Shown here piece after piece: positions 1-8,449 of a DNA stretch of 64,000 nt. The stretch covers positions 1-64,000 of the forward strand of contig JAFGTP010000066.1 in assembly GCA_016934035.1 (NCBI GenBank), read 5' to 3'. The position numbers and the translations under genes are program-made. A model generated the notes under the pieces. It was not told the DNA's origin. It saw nothing but the letters and a program-made list of their open reading frames with translations, and searched no databases. Origin of the DNA: Fidelibacterota bacterium. Its GTDB lineage: Bacteria > Fidelibacterota > UBA2242 > JAFGTP01. Numbering within the stretch: position 1 is the stretch's first letter; every line of letters begins with the position of its first letter.

Positions 1-713
1 GTACCCTGTTCCAGCAAATGGGTAGCAAAACTGTGTCGTAACATATGAGGCGTAACTTTTTTATTTATTCCGGCTTTTGCTGTAGCTTTTTTCAAAATAT
101 TCGAAACACTGGTCGAAGAATATTTACTATTGTCCGGACCTTCAAACAGATAATTAACAGGTTTGAATTTTTTATAATAGTCTCTTAACATATTAAGCAT
201 ATTGCCTGAAAGTAAAGAAATTCTATCTTTTTTACCTTTCGCTCCGCTTATTTTGATTACCCTTCTTTCAGAATCAATATCAGATATATGAAGATTCAGT
301 AATTCACTACGTCTTAAACCAGCAGAATATATCAACATCAATATAGATTGATGCTTTATATTTTTTGATGAATCAAGAATTTTCTTTACCTCATTTTTAC
401 TTAATACTTTTGGCAATTTATGTTCTTTTTTAGGACGTTGCAAGTTGTAAAATTGTTTTTGCCTGCCGAGTACTTTTTCATAATAGAATTTTATGGCATT
501 GATTCTTTGATTTTGCTGACTGATTGAAATGTTTTTTGTCTTAATTAAATGTAAAATGTAATGATTGATGTTCTCAGTTGTTATCTCTTTTAAATTTACA
601 TTATTAAAGTAATTACAAAAATCTTGAAAATACCCGCAATATATTTTAAAGGTATTTTCACTATATCTTTTTTGAATCAACAAATCTTTATATTTTTTTA
701 CAGTTTCTTCCAT
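1..713 (-). CDS. Tyrosine recombinase (XerC/XerD/phage-integrase type), 3' part beyond window edge
   Basis: Reading the minus strand from ATG at 713 gives an uninterrupted frame to position 1, about 237 residues. The first ~90 residues resemble the SAM-like core-binding domain. The catalytic domain follows, with the first catalytic Arg in SAGLRRSELLNL and the HxxRH box in TPHMLRHSFATHLLEQGT; the last catalytic Tyr lies beyond the edge. There is no insertion before the HxxRH box, so it lacks the extra domain that defines classical integron IntI. It catalyses strand exchange at short inverted-repeat core sites. The family is common in Bacteroidetes-like genomes. No good Shine-Dalgarno is visible. 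The attC-like palindrome starts 17 nt upstream of the start codon, so the recombinase leader runs through it. The cluster downstream is outside the window. Confidence 0.88.
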   Translation of the reverse strand, partial: MEETVKKYKDLLIQKRYSENTFKIYCGYFQDFCNYFNNVNLKEITTENINHYILHLIKTKNISISQQNQRINAIKFYYEKVLGRQKQFYNLQRPKKEHKLPKVLSKNEVKKILDSSKNIKHQSILMLIYSAGLRRSELLNLHISDIDSERRVIKISGAKGKKDRISLLSGNMLNMLRDYYKKFKPVNYLFEGPDNSKYSSTSVSNILKKATAKAGINKKVTPHMLRHSFATHLLEQG

Positions 714-729
714 GCGAATCTTTTATTAT

Positions 730-879
730 GTATAACGCCGAAGATGAGCGACCACAAGTAAAAATCAAAATAAAAATTATCTAAACAGTATTCTATTGTA
801 AAATAAACAAAATGAAACTTATATCGACTGCTACTCGTGGTTCGCTCCATACAGATGTTCAAGCAAGCCGCTTCGCGGC
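730..879. repeat. attC-like imperfect palindrome next to the recombinase
   Basis: The element opens with GTATAACG (730-737). Its left arm GAGCGACCACAAGTA (746-760) pairs with the right arm TACTCGTGGTTCGCTC (832-847). The right arm has one extra, unpaired base and there is one mismatch, which resembles the bulged stems of integron attC sites. The ~70-nt loop is AT-rich. A second small perfect hairpin, GCCGC-TTC-GCGGC, follows at 867-879. GTATAACG is close to the attC R'' box (RYYYAAC). No convincing matching R' box (CGTTATAC) is seen on the right, so the unit may be incomplete. I recall similar GTATAACG-headed units beside this recombinase type in Bacteroidetes genomes but cannot verify it here. 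Confidence 0.5.
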
Positions 880-1306
880 AGTCCCGTCAAATATCAAATA
901 ACCCTTTGATATAAAGCCTGTTCAAATTATGAATTGAATCTGAAATAACAAAGGAGAAAATGTTGTTAAAATTAAAATAATCCCAAAACCGGCTAGCCCG
1001 GAAGACCCCGCGGCTTAAAATTCACACCTCAAATGAATAAGAAGTTCAACGTCATAAAATTGCTCTTCTATTTTAGGTTACCCAATTTCTATGAGGTGAT
1101 TTTTTATAGCTTTGGTCCTGAGAGATCGTCCGCCGGGGACAATTCCTGTTGTCACTTTTCCGGGTCCTCAGCGATGATGGGAATTATCACCTATAGTTGA
1201 AAACTGTGACATTGCCTCCCCACCCCAGGCTTTGGTCGAAGTGACGTTAGATTAGGGTGTTCTGAAATCAACCTTATTGGAAACCGGAGGGCACGGTAAG
1301 CCAGTG
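880..1306. other. Intergenic region with no recognised gene
   Basis: About 430 bases lie between the palindromic element and the FKBP gene. I see no convincing open frame, RNA gene or terminator. The base composition is uneven: AT-rich at 900-1000 and GC-richer at 1120-1250. This fits remnant or non-coding DNA beside a mobile-type recombinase. Confidence 0.5.
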
Positions 1307-1735
1307 TCAGTTAATGGAAACCAGTTTCACATCAAAGATCAAATCTTTGCCGGCCAGTTCATGGTTGGCGTCGAGGGATACATTTTCCGAATCAAATTGT
1401 ACAACAGCGACCGTCAGCGTGTGTCCTGTTTGGGTCTGCATATGCAGTTTTTGTCCGATTTCCGGCTCCATATCCTGCGGAAACCGGTCCCGGCTGATTT
1501 TAATAATACCGGCCGGATCGTGTTCGCCATAAGCTTCCGCAGCCGGAATATGCAGTGTTTTTTCTTCTCCGACGGTCATGCCGTTGATGCCTTTGTCAAA
1601 ACCCGGAATCATTTGTCCGGCCCCAAGGATAAATTCCAGGGGTTCTCTGTTCAGGGAACTATCGAAAACGGTTCCGTCTGCCAGTTTTCCGGTATAATGC
1701 ACTTTGACATGGTCGTCTTTTTTTGCCTGGGACAT
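1307..1735 (-). CDS. FKBP-type peptidyl-prolyl cis-trans isomerase (SlyD/SlpA-like)
   Basis: This 142-residue protein has the FKBP fold signatures [16 protein letters not shown] near residue 12 and [22 protein letters not shown] near residue 38. A flap-insert region follows at ~65-125, as in SlyD/SlpA isomerases, giving prolyl isomerase plus chaperone activity in the cytoplasm. There is no signal peptide, and no His-rich metal-binding tail as in E. coli SlyD. The ATG at 1735 is preceded by AGGAG at good spacing. The gene appears monocistronic: the kinase fragment upstream ends 78 nt away on the same strand. A long plus-strand frame across the same bases is a shadow. Confidence 0.93.
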   Translation of the reverse strand: MSQAKKDDHVKVHYTGKLADGTVFDSSLNREPLEFILGAGQMIPGFDKGINGMTVGEEKTLHIPAAEAYGEHDPAGIIKISRDRFPQDMEPEIGQKLHMQTQTGHTLTVAVVQFDSENVSLDANHELAGKDLIFDVKLVSIN

Positions 1736-1813
1736 TTTTTCTCCTGATTAATTATAAACAGCGCGGTAATTTGAGTAAATATGTTGCAAATGCCAAGTTT
1801 TTTTAACAGGTAA

Positions 1814-2914
1814 TCAAAGGGTAAACCAGAACGTGCTGCCGGCATTGGGATTATTATATACGCCGATCTCTCCACCATGAGCATTCACTGCATATTTACA
1901 AAAAGTCAGTCCAAGTCCAGTGGAATATTTATTCCCTTTGCGCCGTGATTCTACCTGACCAAATTTCTCAAATATTTTTTCCTGATATTCTGCCGGAATG
2001 CCAGGTCCCTGATCAATGACTTTGATGACAGGTTTTTCATTTTGCTGGTCTATATGGAGGGTAATGATACTATTTTTATTGCTAAATTTAATGGCATTGG
2101 TGAGCAGGTTTTCAATAACACGTTCAATAATATATTTATCTATTGGTGCCTTGAAAGTGGTTATTTTTGTTTCCAATAGGATTTTTACATGGTCTTTATT
2201 ATAATTAAATACTTGTAAAATATGGTTTAATAATTCAATAAGGTCGACTTCTTCTCTGTTGAGTTTCATTTCTCCTTTTTCAAATTTATTGATATCCAAA
2301 AGTGAACTGATCATCTCAATCAAGCGGTTTGCCTGTTGGTTCAATATACTGAGTGTTTTATCAATTTTATCATTTTCCAGATTTTTAACTTTAATTTTAA
2401 GTAATTCCAAATGGCCCAGCATTACCGTCAGAGGGTTACGCATATCATGGACAATCATGTGGTTTAATTCATCATTTAGCCGCTGAAGATTTTTCATTTC
2501 AGTCAAATGTTCTTTTTCCTGATCAATTAATTGCTTCATAAAGACAGCATTTCTGGATCTCAGAATCACATCAACAGGATTGATTGGTTTCGTCAGATAA
2601 TCGGTGGCGCCAACTTTCAGTCCCTCAATCATATCATCCCGGCTATCCAGAGCAGTAATAAAATAATCGGAATGGAACAGGTGGTTGGATTGTTCTTAAT
2701 CCTTTTACAAACTTCGATGCCGGACATGTCAGGCATCATAATATCTAGTAATATTAAATCAGGGTTTTTTGTTTCCAGAAAATTCAAAACCTGCAGACCT
2801 GATTGCAGGGCAATAACATGGTATTCTTCATCTTTTAGAATATTTCCCAGTAATTGTAAATTTTTCACCTGATCATCTACGATAAAAACGAGGGGGTTTG
2901 TTTTTTGCTTTCAT
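1814..2914 (-). pseudogene. Receiver-histidine kinase gene broken by two frameshifts
   Basis: The gene starts at ATG 2914, overlapping the stop of the upstream regulator (TAATG). The intended product is a receiver domain (phospho-Asp in DLILLDIMMPDMSG) followed by HisKA (His in MIVHDMRNPL) and an HATPase domain (N box LLTNAIKFSNK, G1 DQGPGIP, G2 STGLGLTF). The reading frame is broken twice. At the five-G tract 2892-2896 one base too many interrupts the frame before the acidic residues of FIVDD. At the four-A tract 2660-2663 (TTTT on the coding strand) one base too few breaks IPIIFITALDSRDD. Between the breaks the receiver reads in one frame (to 2629), and the kinase reads intact from about 2632 to 1814. 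Both lesions are homopolymer indels, so sequencing error is a real alternative to genuine decay. Confidence 0.82.
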
Positions 2915-3510
2915 TATTTCTCCATCGATCCTTTTTCTTTTTCCTTTTTTATTTTTTCCATGAATTCAGGATATAATTTTTCTGCACAATCTTCACACAG
3001 GCCGTGGCTGAAATCCACTTCACTATGGGATGAAAAATATTTATCAATTTCTTCCCAGTATCCATTGCTGTTCCTGATTTTTTTGCAATTAAAACAAATA
3101 GGCAGAAGGCCCCTCAATTGTTTTATCTCACGATAAGCAGTCTGCAAATCTAACTGTGCTTTAATTCGGGCAAATAATTCGTATCTGTTAAAGGGCTTGG
3201 CAATAAAATCAATTCCTCCTGCTTCAAAGGCTTCCTGCAAACTCTCCGGATCATTGCGAGCGGTCAGGAATATAACCGGAATATTTTTTGTCGCATTGCG
3301 AATTTTCAGCCGGCGACAAGCGCTGTATCCGTTTTCATCGGGCATCATAATATCCAGTAGAATCAAATCGGGATATTTATCGATAGCATAGGCAACAGCG
3401 TCTTCGGCGTTGTCAACTGCGATTACATTGTATCCTTTATCTCTTAAAAGTGCGCCTATAACCTGCAAATTGTCCCGATTATCATCAACAATGAGTATAT
3501 TGAAGTTCAC
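2914..3510 (-). CDS. Response regulator with C-terminal CxxC...CxxC domain
   Basis: Residues 1-120 form a CheY-like receiver: acidic pair VDDN near residue 9, phospho-Asp in DLILLDIMMPDENG, conserved Thr in IPVIFLTA and Lys in IAKPFNR. After a short coiled linker, residues ~140-190 carry the Cys-rich module CFNCKKIRNSNGYW...HGLCEDCAEKLYP. This module often ends stand-alone receivers and is probably a zinc-binding or folding unit. There is no DNA-binding domain, so it likely acts through protein contacts or phosphorelay. The start is GTG at 3510 with AAAGGA upstream. It lies 12 nt after the large hybrid kinase and overlaps the next gene by one base, so the three genes form one operon. Confidence 0.9.
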   Translation of the reverse strand: MNFNILIVDDNRDNLQVIGALLRDKGYNVIAVDNAEDAVAYAIDKYPDLILLDIMMPDENGYSACRRLKIRNATKNIPVIFLTARNDPESLQEAFEAGGIDFIAKPFNRYELFARIKAQLDLQTAYREIKQLRGLLPICFNCKKIRNSNGYWEEIDKYFSSHSEVDFSHGLCEDCAEKLYPEFMEKIKKEKEKGSMEK

Positions 3511-3522
3511 AATTAAATCCTT

Positions 3523-6500
3523 TCATAATATTTTTTTTAAATCCTGCAATTCTTTGATGATTTCTTTGATTCTGTGAATATCAAAACTTGATTCAGCTTT
3601 TGTCAAATCCCGAATAATATCTGATAGTGAGTCATCCTTTATGTCTTGATTGAATTCTTCTAAAAAATAAATCAGGCTTTGCACTTCCTGCATATCAACA
3701 GCCACAGAAATGTTATCAATAAAAGGTTTGATATTGTTTTGTATTATTTCTATATGCTTTTCAGATATCGTTTTCAGGAATTTAAATTTCTCATTCATGT
3801 GGATAGCTACCTGGGCTTCGGGAACATCATTAATGGAATAACTCAGATAATTAGCAAGAAGATTGTAAATTTTTTCTGAGTTAATTGGTTTTAATAGAAA
3901 TTCGGAAAAATAATCAGTCCGTTGATCCGCTCCCAGAAATTTTTTTGCGGTTCCGGTTAATGCGATAATGGGAATATTTATCGTTTGAGGATTGCTTTTA
4001 ATTGCTTCGGTTGCTTTTATGCCGTCAACATTAGGCATGAAAATGTCCATTAAAATGATATCCGGCAAATGCTGGAATGTTAACTCAACGGCTTCCTTGC
4101 CATCTTTGGCTTCAAAAAGTTCGATGTTTTTATCAGCGATTATCTCTTTGAGCAGATTCCGGTTCAGAACTTTATCATCGACAATTAAAATTTTTGCCGG
4201 TTTAAATTCTATCATTTTCATTTTATGAGATGGATGAAAGGATTGTTCTTTTATAGTATAATCAATCATCAGATCATAAATTATCAGAATAAACTCACTC
4301 CCTTTTCCCAATTGACTTTCTACCTGTATTTGACCATTCATGAGAGAAGCAAATTTCTGACTGATAGCCAATCCAAGACCGGTGCCTTCATAGCTGCGAG
4401 TACTGAGACCATTTTCCTGGGAAAATGAATCGAACAGATGATTTTTAAAATCTTCGGAAATACCAATACCACTGTCCTTAACAGATATTTTTAAATAATC
4501 CAATTTATTTTCCGTAGCATTGTGCTGTCCTGTAACGGAAATATGAATAAATCCCTCCTGAGTAAATTTTACAGCATTACCAATTAAATTAATTAATATC
4601 TGACGGAATCTCGATTTATCAGTCAGCACAGTGTCTGGCAGATTTTCCTGAATTTCCAGTTTGAATTCAATACCTTTCTCATTGATTATATGTTGGAACA
4701 TTTTGGACAAACTTTGGACAGTATTTCTAATGTGCATTTCACTTTGAGATATTTTTAATTTTCCGGCTTCAATTTTGGAGAGGTCCAAAATGTCATTGAT
4801 CAGTGACAGCAGTAAATCACCTGAATTTTTTATTGATGCGAGATATTCTCTGTCAATGGGATCCGTCAGTTTGCTTTCCAGAAGGTCTGTAAAACCAATA
4901 ATTACATTCATAGGAGTTCGAATTTCATGACTCATATTTGCCAGAAAAATACTTTTGGCCCTGTTGGCGGATTCGGCAGCTTCTTTGGCAGCAGAGAGTT
5001 GTTTCAAATATTTGATCCGCTCCTGAACATTAACCAATAGTTCTCCGAAAACCAAAAGAATGTCCCTCTCTGCAGAATTATAAACATGCTTTTGTTGAAC
5101 AGAATCAAATCCAATGAAGCCAACCAATTCATCTCTCTGATGGAGTGGCAGAGTCAATAAACTTTTTACTTTTTGGGGTTCCAGTATCTCCCGTAACCCA
5201 GATTTTTCTGGAAGGGCATGAACATCAGGTATATACATTTCTTCACCCCTTTGATGAGTTTCCACCCATTGAGGAATAGCCTCAAGAGGTACATCCTGAA
5301 GGTTTCTAATTTCCGGTTTGATACCCTCTGAACACCATTCATATGTGTTGGACGTAGACCTTTTGTCAAAATCATATTCAAAAACATAGACTCTGTCTGC
5401 CGATACAAACCTTCCCATCTTTTCCAATGCTTTATTAATTTCGTCTGTAAGTTTTTCAACAGGCAAATTGATAAAAGTTTTAGCCATTTCCACCAGCAGT
5501 TCCAAGGTACTCTGATAGGATTTTTGCTCCGTATTGTCTGTCATAACTGTGAGAGAATATTGTTTTCCCTGGCTTTCGATAATTTCTCCGGAAAAGAGGC
5601 CTTCCAGGATTTTACCGTTTTTGGTCCTGACCCTCATCTCGATGTTTTTGATCGAACCGGTCTTGGCTAATTCTTCAGTAGCCTGATGTTGTTTATCAGC
5701 ATCAAAAAAAAGATTAAGTTCGTTCGCGGTTTTTCCGATAACTTCGTTCCGTATATACCCCAGATTGACTAAAAAGGAGTCATTAACTTCGGTAATGACA
5801 CCACCATTTGAGTTTTCCGTTACCGCCATCAATGCTGGATTTGAATTGAATATTTTATTGAATTTTTGCAGTGCTTCCTGCTCACCTGACATATCTTTAG
5901 AAATACCAAAAATACAGGCCTGACTGTTCCATTCTCCAAACCAGATTCTTGTCTCAACAGGTATTTTCTGATTGAAGTTTGTAACCAGTGGAATCCGGCA
6001 GGTATCAATTTTTCTGGCCAGGATATCAGTGAAAATTTGTTCTGCTTTCCAACGTTGTGATTTTTCATGTAAATCTAAAATATGCATTTGAGAAAACTGT
6101 TCACTGGTATACCCCAATTTTTCCTGGGCTGTGGAGTTGGTATAAAATATTTTTCCTCCATCATTGGTAATAAAAATCATGTCGTCGATGGTTTCAAAAA
6201 AAGTACGAAAATTTTTCTCACTGTTTTTGAGGGCTTCTTCCGTTTTTTTTCGCTGGGAAATATCCTGATAGTTTCCATACATCCATAGTGGACTGCCATC
6301 ATCTGTCCAGGATACCACTTTGCCTCGAGCATGGATCCAAACCCATTTTCCTTCTTTGTGTTTTATACGAAATTCAATATCATAAAAATCAACTTCCCTG
6401 GAAAAATGTTTTTTTAGCAATTGTTCTGATTTTATTAAATCTTCCGGATGGATATATTTTTTCCAGGTTTCAACGGATAAAGGTGATATTTCTTCCAGTG

Positions 6501-7089
6501 TATAACCAATCAATTGGGCCCATTTTTCATTAAAAATTGTCTCCCCTGTCCTGGTATTCCATTCCCAGGTGCCGATATTAGATCCACTAATAATATAATC
6601 CAGTCGTCTAATTTTTTGGTTCAGGGCATCATTCATGACGCAAAAATTGGCAGCATTGGCCAGTTTCATCATGACTTCCTGAAGGGATTCAATTAAAAAA
6701 TCTGAAAATTCTGGTTTGTTTTTTTTCAGCATCAGAAATCCAAAATTTGGAAGGTCAAAGAGATAGAAAATTTCCTGATCAATTTGCTTTTTAAAAGGCA
6801 ATTTTTGACGCATCGGGGAAAAAAATTCTGTATCGGAAAATATACCGGACTCATGATAAAATTTTAAATATTTTTCCTTATTTCGAAGGGTTTTCGGCAG
6901 GGCAATGATGGACTTCAGATTGGTCAATTCATGATTCTGATAGCATCCCTTCAAAATCTCGGCGGTGCTGCAGTTTAATAGGTCCATCATCGATGACAGA
7001 GTGTTGGTCAGCATATTTTCCAGATTTTGGCTGGTGTCGATATTTAAGGATAGTTTATATAATATTTCTGCTTCATCTTTGTAGTTCAT
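3523..7089 (-). CDS. Large hybrid sensor histidine kinase (PAS-PAS-PAS-GAF-HisKA-HATPase-REC)
   Basis: This is a cytoplasmic multi-domain kinase of about 1188 residues with no transmembrane segment. After a ~160-residue N-terminal region come three PAS domains (~160-285, ~290-410, ~415-530), the first with a PAC tail. A GAF domain follows (~545-700), then a coiled linker. HisKA has the H box FLANMSHEIRTPMN, and HATPase shows N box LINLIGNAVKFT, DSGIGI and GTGLGLAI. A receiver (~970-1090) has phospho-Asp in DIILMDIFMPNVDG. The ~100-residue tail looks helical but I see no clear Hpt His motif. I chose the ATG at 7089 because CGGAG stands just before it; an in-frame ATG at 7107 is alternative. 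It heads a kinase-regulator-kinase operon. Confidence 0.93.
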   Translation of the reverse strand: MNYKDEAEILYKLSLNIDTSQNLENMLTNTLSSMMDLLNCSTAEILKGCYQNHELTNLKSIIALPKTLRNKEKYLKFYHESGIFSDTEFFSPMRQKLPFKKQIDQEIFYLFDLPNFGFLMLKKNKPEFSDFLIESLQEVMMKLANAANFCVMNDALNQKIRRLDYIISGSNIGTWEWNTRTGETIFNEKWAQLIGYTLEEISPLSVETWKKYIHPEDLIKSEQLLKKHFSREVDFYDIEFRIKHKEGKWVWIHARGKVVSWTDDGSPLWMYGNYQDISQRKKTEEALKNSEKNFRTFFETIDDMIFITNDGGKIFYTNSTAQEKLGYTSEQFSQMHILDLHEKSQRWKAEQIFTDILARKIDTCRIPLVTNFNQKIPVETRIWFGEWNSQACIFGISKDMSGEQEALQKFNKIFNSNPALMAVTENSNGGVITEVNDSFLVNLGYIRNEVIGKTANELNLFFDADKQHQATEELAKTGSIKNIEMRVRTKNGKILEGLFSGEIIESQGKQYSLTVMTDNTEQKSYQSTLELLVEMAKTFINLPVEKLTDEINKALEKMGRFVSADRVYVFEYDFDKRSTSNTYEWCSEGIKPEIRNLQDVPLEAIPQWVETHQRGEEMYIPDVHALPEKSGLREILEPQKVKSLLTLPLHQRDELVGFIGFDSVQQKHVYNSAERDILLVFGELLVNVQERIKYLKQLSAAKEAAESANRAKSIFLANMSHEIRTPMNVIIGFTDLLESKLTDPIDREYLASIKNSGDLLLSLINDILDLSKIEAGKLKISQSEMHIRNTVQSLSKMFQHIINEKGIEFKLEIQENLPDTVLTDKSRFRQILINLIGNAVKFTQEGFIHISVTGQHNATENKLDYLKISVKDSGIGISEDFKNHLFDSFSQENGLSTRSYEGTGLGLAISQKFASLMNGQIQVESQLGKGSEFILIIYDLMIDYTIKEQSFHPSHKMKMIEFKPAKILIVDDKVLNRNLLKEIIADKNIELFEAKDGKEAVELTFQHLPDIILMDIFMPNVDGIKATEAIKSNPQTINIPIIALTGTAKKFLGADQRTDYFSEFLLKPINSEKIYNLLANYLSYSINDVPEAQVAIHMNEKFKFLKTISEKHIEIIQNNIKPFIDNISVAVDMQEVQSLIYFLEEFNQDIKDDSLSDIIRDLTKAESSFDIHRIKEIIKELQDLKKIL

Positions 7090-7176
7090 TTGATTACTCC
7101 GATACATCTAATCTGTAACAACTCATGTTTTATTGTGAAACTCAAAAGATTTATTACTAAAACTGGCACTCTCTCC

Positions 7177-7884
7177 CTACTTTAAAATGCCATAGGCTAT
7201 ATTCTGAATCGATACAAATGCCCATTTCCGAATCCACTTGATCACCCAAAAATGAGTCTCTGAAATAGAGCCTGTAAAAAAGGGTAATTTTTTTCTTGTT
7301 GTGCTTTTTAAATGAATTTTCCTGAATAACTGCACGGCTTTTTCTGCTGAGGAAATCAGATTTCCAGCCTTTGTATTTTGCAGATAAAGAAAGGAGGCAT
7401 TGGTGATTTCTTTATCATGTTTACCACCTTGTTCTCTGATTTGTTGATTATCTCTCTCGATTGCAGGTCGGATACTACTCCTGCGAGATTCAGTTACTTT
7501 AATACTTTGACTGATTCCTTTCCAGTCATGAATAACTCTGACACCGAAAGCGACAGGCAAATTGAAAGGAGATGATGAATCTGTTAAGGAAATTTTATGA
7601 TAAAAACTCAAATTATAATAAATATGTAATTTAGGATGTAATTTTTTAATCCGTAGATGAACATCTTTTTTTAAACTTTCAATCTGACTAAGGGCTTTTG
7701 GGAAAATATCACCAACAATGGGCTGAGTAGAATTTTTCAGAATTAGATTTGGACTTTCCGGCAACCCGTTATTTTGATCATAGGCAAAAACCGTTACACT
7801 TTTTACATTATCTATTTCAGCAAATTCTAATAATTCCTTATTAAAAACAAGAATCTCTGCAGAGGAAATAGAATTAACTTTCAT
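7177..7884 (-). CDS. Uncharacterised protein, possibly frameshifted near its C terminus
   Basis: I do not recognise this 235-residue frame. The ATG at 7884 has AAGGA at good spacing, which supports a real gene. The N-terminal ~150 residues are mixed alpha/beta-like and hydrophilic, with no signal peptide or clear membrane segment. The last ~75 residues are less protein-like in this frame. An alternative frame over roughly 7164-7400 gives a more acidic, balanced tail containing FLGDQVDSEMGICIDSEYSL and ending GRECQF. A frameshift in the middle is therefore possible, as in the broken kinase gene nearby. It lies 87 nt upstream of the hybrid kinase on the same strand and could be co-transcribed with it. 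Confidence 0.5.
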   Translation of the reverse strand: MKVNSISSAEILVFNKELLEFAEIDNVKSVTVFAYDQNNGLPESPNLILKNSTQPIVGDIFPKALSQIESLKKDVHLRIKKLHPKLHIYYNLSFYHKISLTDSSSPFNLPVAFGVRVIHDWKGISQSIKVTESRRSSIRPAIERDNQQIREQGGKHDKEITNASFLYLQNTKAGNLISSAEKAVQLFRKIHLKSTTRKKLPFFTGSISETHFWVIKWIRKWAFVSIQNIAYGILK

Positions 7885-8101
7885 AATAATTCCTTAAAGA
7901 ATTGGAAAAAAGTATCAATAATTATTCCAAAATACTGTATCTGGGTATTTGCAACCGAGGTAATTAATTAATTGATTTTCAGAATAGAAATTTTACCTGG
8001 GGATGGTGATTAAAATAATGGAAGCATTGACCTTTTAGAAAGTAACTTCTAACAGCAAAGGATTTTTACCCATATTCAGCAACAAAATGTCTTTTATCTT
8101 G
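7885..8101. other. Intergenic, nothing recognised
   Basis: AT-rich sequence between the unrecognised gene and the HMA remnant. I see no gene, clear promoter or terminator. Confidence 0.5.
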
Positions 8102-8227
8102 TCAATGATCCTTTTTCGATGACTGATCAACAGTAATCATACATCTGCCAAAAATGACCTGCACACCAGTCACGCCCTCAAGGCCAAGATGATGTACGAC
8201 GTAATGGTTGCAGGTCATTCCGGCAAC
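8102..8227 (-). pseudogene. Remnant of a heavy-metal-associated (HMA, CopZ-like) domain
   Basis: The minus strand from 8227 reads VAGMTCNHYVVHHLGLEGVT, continues GVQVIFGRCMITVD, and ends at a stop at 8104-8102. This matches the HMA pattern GMTCxxC...ALxxxxGV...V..D, but the second metal-binding Cys has become Tyr, the alpha helix looks altered, and the C-terminal strand is missing. No ribosome-binding site or full frame is visible upstream. The best reading is a decayed copper-chaperone gene next to the DUF2892 and CopA genes, whose own HMA domains are intact. It is short and degenerate, so the call depends on motif spacing. Confidence 0.6.
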
Positions 8228-8252
8228 TCTGAATTTTTTTCTATTTTATTTC

Positions 8253-8438
8253 TTACTTCTTTTTACAGGTTGATATGCCAAAAGGCAGGTACAGCGGGCA
8301 GGTGTTGCACAGGGCGGTGAGCAGGGGCACAATTCCGAGGAGGCCCCACCAGGATTTTAGAAACAGACCCAGTCCGATGATGCTCAAACCTATCACAATT
8401 CTTAATATTTTATCTGTTTTTCCAACATTACATTTCAT
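8253..8438 (-). CDS. DUF2892 (YgaP-type transmembrane) small membrane protein
   Basis: This 61-residue protein begins MKCNVGKTDKILRIVIGLSI, typical of the DUF2892 membrane module found in YgaP rhodaneses and as stand-alone proteins. Two hydrophobic segments (~12-28 and ~30-48) form a hairpin in the inner membrane. The Cys pair in CNTCPLY is conserved in the family; its biochemical role is not established. It lies 11 nt downstream of copA on the same strand, with GGAG just before its ATG, so it is probably the last gene of the copper operon. Confidence 0.88.
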   Translation of the reverse strand: MKCNVGKTDKILRIVIGLSIIGLGLFLKSWWGLLGIVPLLTALCNTCPLYLPFGISTCKKK

Positions 8439-8449
8439 GGTTTTTCTCC

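Noticed and set aside
1-713. Classical integron integrase (IntI)
   Set aside because: The extra domain before the HxxRH box is absent, so the protein is a XerC/XerD-type recombinase; only the neighbouring site looks integron-like.
867-879. GCCGC-TTC-GCGGC as a terminator
   Set aside because: The stem is only five pairs with no T run in either direction; it fits better as part of the palindromic element.
1277-1747. 156-residue plus-strand frame
   Set aside because: It lies antisense across the FKBP gene, which has strong motifs and a Shine-Dalgarno; this frame has no recognisable features.
1-8250. Prophage or genomic island around the recombinase
   Set aside because: No phage structural, conjugation or replication genes are visible; a recombinase alone is not enough.
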